Assembly: GCA_905178155.1 (NCBI GenBank)
Contig: CAJINV010000024.1
Span: 275,813 to 339,812 of the forward strand
Length of the DNA stretch: 64,000 bases
Source of the DNA: Amoebophrya sp. A120
Taxonomy: Eukaryota > Sar > Dinophyceae > Syndiniales > Amoebophryaceae
Direction of reading: 5' to 3'
The notes under the pieces were generated by a model that worked only from the letters and a program-made list of their open reading frames with translations, had not been told where the DNA came from and did not search any database. Position numbers and translations under genes: made by a program. Below, piece after piece: positions 57,540-64,000 of the stretch (positions within the stretch are counted from its first letter, which is position 1; every line of letters starts with the position of its first letter).

Positions 57540-60450
57540 TTGCCCTGCTGCTGCCCCCCGTCGAGGAGCGGGCGAGGCCTGTCTTAATTACGTCCCCCGG
57601 CTGCCGCCGTGGCGCACGGCAGGCTTGCCGGGGTCGAGCATCTGCAGCGGGGCCCCCGAGCCGTCATTGGCCGCAACAGGGCAGCGGCAACTTGCGCCCG
57701 TCGTTATTCGGATGCGGCGTCTGGCGCTCCGTGTGCCGCTGCAGCGGCGCGCATTCATGGCATTGATTTTATTATGCGTGGCGGGGGTGGGCCTTTAGCT
57801 TTACCTTTCCAACTGCGCCCGTCGCCCGCCGCCCGCCGAAGACGCGCGTTGCCACATGGCCGCGCGCCCGTTCTATGGCGCCGCCGCCTACCGAAGCCTC
57901 TGTCTTCAAAAATTCTCAACTGCATTTAACGAACAAGAAGCCGTCAAGGCTCGTCGGTTCTTTCTTTGTGGCAGAAAGCCTTTTATTTTGGCAGTGGCAG
58001 TGCCAGTTGTATTCGTTTGCTCGAATCAACGAGAGATGTCCTGGTGGAGAGTTTGTTTGTGGTGCAGAGTGATGTTGTGTTTCCGTTGCGCGCCCCGTCC
58101 GCAGCTCCTTGCTGATTTTCGCGACGCATTGTTCAAAGTTCTTGGAGCGGAGTGTCAGTTGAAGAAAATCCTGAGTGTAGCTGCTGAGGAACTGTGTAGA
58201 GGCACAGCGTTCATCCTGTTAGTGGGCTAGGGCTGCTTTCCAGACACTGCTGCCTTCATCTTGACAGAGCCGATGTTAAAGAGAAGAGGGACATCACGCA
58301 GCGCTGAGGCCGTTTTCAATTTGAGTGATGAGTAACCAACTTTCATAAAGTACTTGGGAGTGAGAAAAGAAGGTCAGGGGCCTTGACGTTAGAAAAGTCC
58401 TCCTACTTGAAGAGAGTTGCACACCTGGAAGAGAGCGATACGGCGAGGCCATATTCCGGAACCATGTGTATATTCGATGCAATCCTTGGACTCGATGATG
58501 AAAAAAAAAAAATCTAGGGCAGTTTATTCATCGATGGCCGCAGACCGAAGTCTCTGCCGTTTCGGCCAGCAGGCGACTCTACTCTTACCGCCGCGCCATC
58601 GCGTTGACGCCCGGCCGCGGGGTCGGCCAGTTTCGGCGGGGCGGTGACCACGGTGGTAAGTGCGGCGGCGACGCAGGTGGTGGCTACGAATGCCGACGAC
58701 CGGCGGCCGCCCCCCGGGGAGAAACGGACGGCGCCGGTGTTAAGCCGCCGGCAGGTTGGCTGGGGTCGAGCACCTGGACCGGGCTGCGGGGCCGCGCCGG
58801 TGTCCCGGAGCCGGCACTGGAGGCCGTGCAGCAGCCCGTTCTGCAGCGCGTGACGGCTGTCACGTCCATCGCCAAGGCCTTTGTGGAGGACAGCTTGGGG
58901 AGCGGTGGGCCAAGTCTTGAGCGGAGTGCGCTGCAGTTGGTGCGAGACTTCCCGGACCTGCAGAGGGCGATCGGCGGGGCGGCCGGTTGCCGCCCCCCGT
59001 CGAGGAGCGGGCGGCGCCTGTGTTAATTTTGTCACCCGGCTGCTGCCGTGGCGCGCGGCAGGGTTGCCGGGGTCGAGCACCTGCGGCGGGGCCCCCGAGC
59101 CGGCATCGGCCACGACAGGGAAGCGGCGTCGTGCGCCCGTCGTTATCCGGATGCGGCGTCTGGTGCTCCGTGTGCCGCTGCAGCGGCGCGCATTCATGGC
59201 ATTGGTTTTATTAAGCGCGGCGGGTCGAAGTGTCGCCTGCCGCCCCGCCGACGACGCGCGTTGCCACATGGATGTCGCTCGGGGCACCATGTCTGATATG
59301 GCCGCGGGCCCCTTCTCTGGCGCCGCCGCCTACCGAAGACTCTGTCCTCAAAAATTCTCGACTGCATGTAACCAACAAGAAGCCGTCAAGGCTCGTCGGT
59401 TCTTTCTTTGTGGCAGAAAGACTTTTATTTTGGCAGTGCCCGCATTCGTTTGTTCGAATCAACGAGAGATGCCTTGGTGGAGAGTTTGTTTTTGGTCCAG
59501 AGTCGTGATGTTGTGTTTCCGTTGCGCGCTTCGTCCGCAGCTCCGAGTCCGAGTTGACCGAGAGACCTAAAGAGCTTCCGCTCTGCCGAGATGCACAGTG
59601 GAATGCTATAATGCGGCATCAAGAGGAACAGTAGCAGCACCAGCAGCAGCAACCTGAGGCTCAGGTTGAGACTCGGTTGCACTCGAGAGCGCCGATGATC
59701 GCGGGCTCAAAAACAACTGCGCGGTTTGCAAGCCGTGTCAAGCTGACAGAAGCCACGGGACGCAAGCGGCGCATGTACCGGAAACGGCGCGAGAGCTGCG
59801 GCTCGGCTTCAGGGGCTGAATTCCTTCTCAGAAACCACCAGGCCGCGCACCGGCCCGGGAAGCCGGCGCGCTGCTCGGGCGCCGCGAAGCGAGAGGCCCC
59901 GGCAGAGAATGGCAGGTCGCGCGGCGCGGGGCTTGTATTCGAAGCGGCAGCGCCCTGGCGCAGCGCAGCCTCGTGGAGGTGGGGGGCCTCACGCGTTGCG
60001 CACGTATCAGAAGTCGCCTCGTGCCGTGTTGCTGAATGGCGCCGCTTTCCGGCGGCTTTATCACGGGCGCGGGTCTGTACCTGTCTCACCTGCTGGCGCG
60101 TCCAAGACGCCCGTGCGCTACCGTGCGCCACCCGGGGCGAGTAGTCTACGGCCCGCTGGCCTGCCTAGCCCCTCCACCTACCGAGGTCCGCGCATTCATC
60201 TTTACGGCATTTACCAAGCAAAAAGCCATCAAGAGGGCTCGTCGGTTATATTTCTTTCTGGCAGAGAGGCTTTTCGTCAGTCGCGGTACTTGTTTGTTCG
60301 AATTAATGACCGAAGTCGTGCTCCTTTTTTGTTGTTGCGAGCCGCACGAGAGAGTTGTGTTTTATTACCAGTGTGTTATCCGCAGCTCCGCCTTCGAGTC
60401 CGAGTTGATCGAGAGGAAGGTTTTGAGCTGTTCGAGGATTGCTGTGATGA
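57540..60450. repeat. Second GC-rich direct duplication, two units plus a partial third
   Basis: About 57545-58120 and 58985-59560 share long runs, including CGGATGCGGCGTCTGG and GCGCGCATTCATGGCATTG, then GCCGTCAAGGCTCGTCGGTT. A weaker third copy of the last part is at about 60185-60420. ORFs inside are not preserved between copies. Confidence 0.65.
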
Positions 60451-61038
60451 GTGATCAAAAGCGGTGAAATAAACCTGAGAAAAAATGTGACCCCCCAATG
60501 TTAAACCGTCTGAACAAAGGCAGGAAGGCCGCACCATCATCGATTCGTTTCTTCGTCAGAAAGAACGAACTCGTGCATGTGCAAGCAATTTTAGTATTTT
60601 CCCGTCAAAAAACCGCAGATTGAGATTTCGAGTTGGATTTCAATTTCAATTCCCTTTCATTTTTCCAAACTAGAACCACCTACCACACAGGGTCGAATAG
60701 ATGATATAAAGAAGTCGTCATTTGCCAAAGCTACTAACGACTTTTATTTCCGCGGACAGTCGAACTGTAGAATTACATCTGTTCGCAGAGCAACTTGTTG
60801 TGGAAGATAGCTCTGGCCGCACACGACGTCAGCGTATCCCGGATCTAGCGTGACCGGGTGGACGAATCTATTGGACAGCTTCTTAAATCAGGGTTGCCGG
60901 AAATCCTGTACGTCGTACCCTTCGAACAAAGCCGAGCCCCGTGTCCTACTTCTACTGCAGGGCGGTGCGCGCATCCAGCCCCTCAACATCTTCTCCTGAA
61001 CAACTTCGGAACTTTTCGTGTCCTCCACGCCGGGCGAA
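60451..61038. other. 5' region of the next gene
   Basis: AT-rich, then GC-rich before the ATG at 61039. No motif recognised. A coding exon upstream cannot be excluded. Confidence 0.4.
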
Positions 61039-62512
61039 ATGGCGGAGCGGCCTCCCAACGGGGAAGAACAGCACAGTTCTGGACGCGAGTTGTCCGGCTC
61101 CGCGGCAGCCCGACTGTTTCTGAAAGTCCACAAACGACAGCAACTCAAGGACGCGGAGACCGCGGCGCGGGCGAGTGGAACAGCAGCGGCGGATGGGGAA
61201 TGCGTTGTCGCTGCAAGAAGTTGCTTTGGAACTGCATCGCCCGACATCAATCCACTGGGCAAGTCGCATGAGGAGCAAGACCAGTCCGTCATGTTTCACC
61301 AGCAAGAACAGTTGCAAACGGAACTGCAGTACAACCCGCCGTTGCGGCGGGAAAACGCTTCGTCGAAGACCAGCTCGTCCGGGAGCCGCGGCGATACCCT
61401 GAGCACAGGAACAGCGCAAGAGAATACCGGCCCGTCCAACAGTAAGGAAAACAGTACCTCCGAAGATACTGCTGGCGGGACTGATGCTCTTGTCCTCGAC
61501 GAAGGCCATTTTCAAGTGGCAAACGTTCCGAGAAACGACCAGACGGCGCCCTTGCTACGGTTGCACGCTGCTGGAGCTCCTGCTGGATCCGAGCGGGTTC
61601 GCTCCGAGCTCCTGCTGGACCACAAGTTTACTCCCTCCTCCTCATCTTCCTCTTCATCGAGCGGTGTTCGCGGAGGCGGCGTGGAGGTATCATGTGTCGC
61701 TGGCTGCGAAGTATCAAATGCAAATATGACTGGGTCTGGAAACTTGTAATGCTGGGTTGGGAATAGCAATAGAAATAGTGAATGCTAGCTCTGTAATGCA
61801 CAGCCAAGCGTGAGAAATATGAATACATGCGCTGCTTAGTGTTGCGTTTTTCGCAAGACAAGCTGTGTTTTTGCATGACAAGCACAAGGGTCTCTTCTTG
61901 GACACGCATCACAAACTGTTCAGTCATGCCAAACAAGCACGACAAACCTTGGAGCCTTCCAGATCCAGACGTATTTGCATTTGATACGAAGTCGTTCCGG
62001 AGGGGGATCCTGGTCTACTCCCGGTTAGCAACGAGCTGCCACCAATACGGGTCGTGGAGAAGCGGCACTCGCAACAGCCGGCAAGCGGCAGCAAATCCGC
62101 AATGCAGCAGGATTATGGCGATGATAAGGCGGCCGCGGCTTCGGGCGGGTTTTTTCCAGCACAACTCGCGGAAGGCAACAAGTTTTGGCAGCAAAATTCG
62201 TCCACGCCGAGATTTTCGGCGCTTGCGGGAAAGCCGTCTACGGACGCACAGAACGATCCCCAGGTCATGGGCATACGCGAGTTTATCGGCGAAGTCGACA
62301 ACGATAGCGAGGGGGGAAAGGATGGTATAGCGTTACTGGGTTTTTTTGATGATAACAATCACTGTTGTTGTAAAAGTTCGATGCTTGTGGAAGTGAAGAT
62401 GCCGAGACCTCTTGTCTTCACTCACCATCGCAAGCTGAAGTGGCGCTTCGCGTTTGGTCATGCGGAATTCGTTCTGTGCGCTGAGTGCCCAGTTTGTAAT
62501 GCTGATAGTTAG
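61039..62512 (+). CDS. Ser-rich protein of unknown function with one introner
   Basis: Predicted 397 aa; ATG in context GCGAAATGG. Exon 1 is Ser/Glu/Ala/Gln-rich with a poly-serine run near its end. Exon 2, after the F1 element, has FIGEVDNDSEGG and ends with a basic, Cys-containing tail (KLKWRFAFG, CAECPVCN). The tail resembles element-type sequence in places (TTTGTAATGC at 62492), so the real C-terminus could be earlier, near 62330, with another intron there. No family recognised. Confidence 0.5.
61712..61986. mobile_element. Introner-like element, family F1
   Basis: Perfect TSD CGAAG. Frame kept (VAGCE to VVPEGDP). Confidence 0.85.
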
Positions 62513-63442
62513 CGACTCAAAAATGAGTCTATCTGGACTCGTTTTTGCAGTGTCCGCATTATGTGCAGTTTGTAATGCTGACACGGACTCAAAAAAACGA
62601 ATTCGAGTCGCGTTGGACTCGTGTCTGCGTAGGTTGGAAGTTGTGTCGCACTCACTTTTGACTTGCTGTACCAATGGAGCGAGTTGAAGGGGCAACATGA
62701 TCTCGCACTTGATCACATATCACAATCATGGTTCTCAGGTTCCGCTGTAGTTGCCCTTGCTCAGGAACACCAGCGGCCGGCTTTGCCCCCAAGCGGTCCA
62801 GAGTGCTACCCGCCGCAAAATGCGCTGCAGCATAACGGAATCGACGAACAGCAGAGCAGTGGCAGCAGTAGCATACCGACGCTATCGCGTCGCCCCGCTT
62901 CGGTACCTCGTCAAAACATGCCAACTCCCTGCAGCGCCATGCGTACTGTATTTGAGCTAGAGCTTCGCTGTGTGATGAGAAATCTACTTCGAGCGCCGGC
63001 ATGATGATTTTGTCTCGTTGCGCGGGCGCCCGTTCTCGCATCACTAGTTAGCTTCACTATGGGACGACATCAATGTTCAGACTTTAGTTATGGTGTATGG
63101 GGGAGGAATGACGATTTTTTTTTCTGATGCGCCGACTCGTCGTCGCGGCAGGACCACAATAATCCCCAGGGACACGGCGACGACGACCCCATTTTTCCTC
63201 CAGGCTTGGGTTGGACGCAACGCAAAAATCTTGTGGCTCTGCAGGTGAGATGAACTGTTTGGCTTTAACTTTATTTATCAGTACAACAGAATAAATGATT
63301 GCGATGAAGCGAGATGTAAATGTCTTTGTCTCCTTTTGTACTTGTATGATCATGGGTGCAGGTGCAGCCTGGATGACAACACCAAAACCAAAAGTTGCCG
63401 GTGAAGATGCGCGTTTCAGAATTACTTGTCGATCCAAAATAA
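62513..63442. other. Intergenic or unresolved exons
   Basis: An open frame at 62663-63004 (YQWSELKGQHD, then SSIPTLSRRPASVPRQ) could be a further exon of the preceding gene. No start or splice junction can be assigned. Confidence 0.35.
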
Positions 63443-63800
63443 ATTGAGGTGAACAACGGTCTTCGAGCTCCTGAGGTGCCTTTGCCGAACGTGCCGGCCG
63501 TTGTTGCTAATGCTGCTCTACTGCCTGAGCCTGTCGCCGCCGGGGCCGCACCGGCACCTGCGCCGGCCATGCCAGATCGGAACGTGCGTCCCGTACCGCC
63601 CCAGGATTCATTTGCTCGTCCCCTGAACTACCAGCTGCCTAGCAACCACCCGCTGCGGCAGAACCACCAGTGTCCACCGCCGGGGGCCCACCAGCCGATG
63701 CCGATGGTCGGAGACGGTGGGACGTTGAACAACGCGGGTGGAGTTGTTCCCGCAGTCGTCGTCCAGGAGAACAACGGGCAGAACGGTATGAACTGCATAA
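63443..63800 (+). CDS. Partial Pro/Ala-rich coding exon, 5' end unresolved
   Basis: Open frame after a TAA, reading EVPLPNVPAVVANAALLPEP, then MPDRNVRPVPPQDSF and GGVVPAVVVQENNGQNGMN, and stopping exactly where an F1-like left end begins. An in-frame ATG lies near 63570. Low-complexity composition; no family. Confidence 0.4.
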
Positions 63801-64000
63801 TATCTTCCCTGGATGTCTGGAAGATTGCAAGTTTTGTCATGCTAGTCTGGCATGACTCTGAACTCTGTATTGCATGCCGGCGAACTAATAGAAGTCTCTT
63901 GTCTGTCATGCAAAAACGCGGTTCTTATTGTGATGCGGAGTACGCAACTCTTAGCCACGGAAAAACTTGTCATGCTGGGGAGCGCATTACGGTGTGCTCA
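63801..64000. mobile_element. Introner-like element, F1-like, cut by the window edge
   Basis: Left end TATCTTCCCTGGATGTCTGG followed by the usual TTGTCATGC and GCATGAC words. The right end lies beyond the window. Confidence 0.55.

Overview
The window is eukaryotic nuclear DNA from an intron-rich protist. Most coding sequence lies in seven or eight genes whose exons are interrupted by short, inverted-repeat-ended, repetitive insertions that must be removed for the reading frame to continue. These look like introner-like elements (mobile introns). Dense introners with terminal inverted repeats, short target duplications and non-GT/AG junctions are best known to me from the parasitic dinoflagellate Amoebophrya and other alveolates, so I infer an alveolate, probably syndinian or dinoflagellate. 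I recognised no rRNA, tRNA, spliced-leader or organellar gene.

Element rule. Elements start 5'-TAT(C/G) and end (G/C)ATA-3', are mostly 130-350 bp, and are flanked by a 5-bp target-site duplication (TSD). Deleting the element plus one TSD copy restores an open frame at every site I could test in a convincing exon context. I checked the codon phase junction by junction: the predicted coding lengths of the first GT61-like gene (2015-9949, 1337 aa), the second (15033-24030, 1459 aa) and the large orphan (46234-53558, 1166 aa) are exact multiples of three. I distinguish at least eight families by their ends: F1 (most copies), F2 (short), F3, F4, F5, F6, F7 and F8.

Layout. 1-430: remnant of a glycosyltransferase 61-like gene. 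2015-9949: GT61-like gene A (about 14 elements). 9950-14650: apparently gene-free, with decayed elements. 14673-15017: minisatellite. 15033-24030: GT61-like gene B with 11 elements plus a 1.9-kb composite element that carries an antisense gene. 24960-27630: coiled-coil RING protein. 28596-29855: its shorter paralogue. 30.6-33.3 kb: GC-rich tandem repeats. 34513-36654: CLK/LAMMER-type protein kinase with one ordinary GT-AG intron. 37.3-39.0 kb: GC-rich repeats. 39716-44291: large low-complexity protein. 46234-53558: orphan gene C with 14 elements. 54.5-60.4 kb: large tandem duplications with doubtful ORFs. 61039-62512: small gene with one element. 63443-end: proline-rich partial gene running into an element cut by the window edge.

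The genes do not form an operon or pathway. What they share is heavy invasion by introners; the kinase gene has none. The two GT61-like paralogues do not share element positions where I could compare them, which suggests recent, independent gains.
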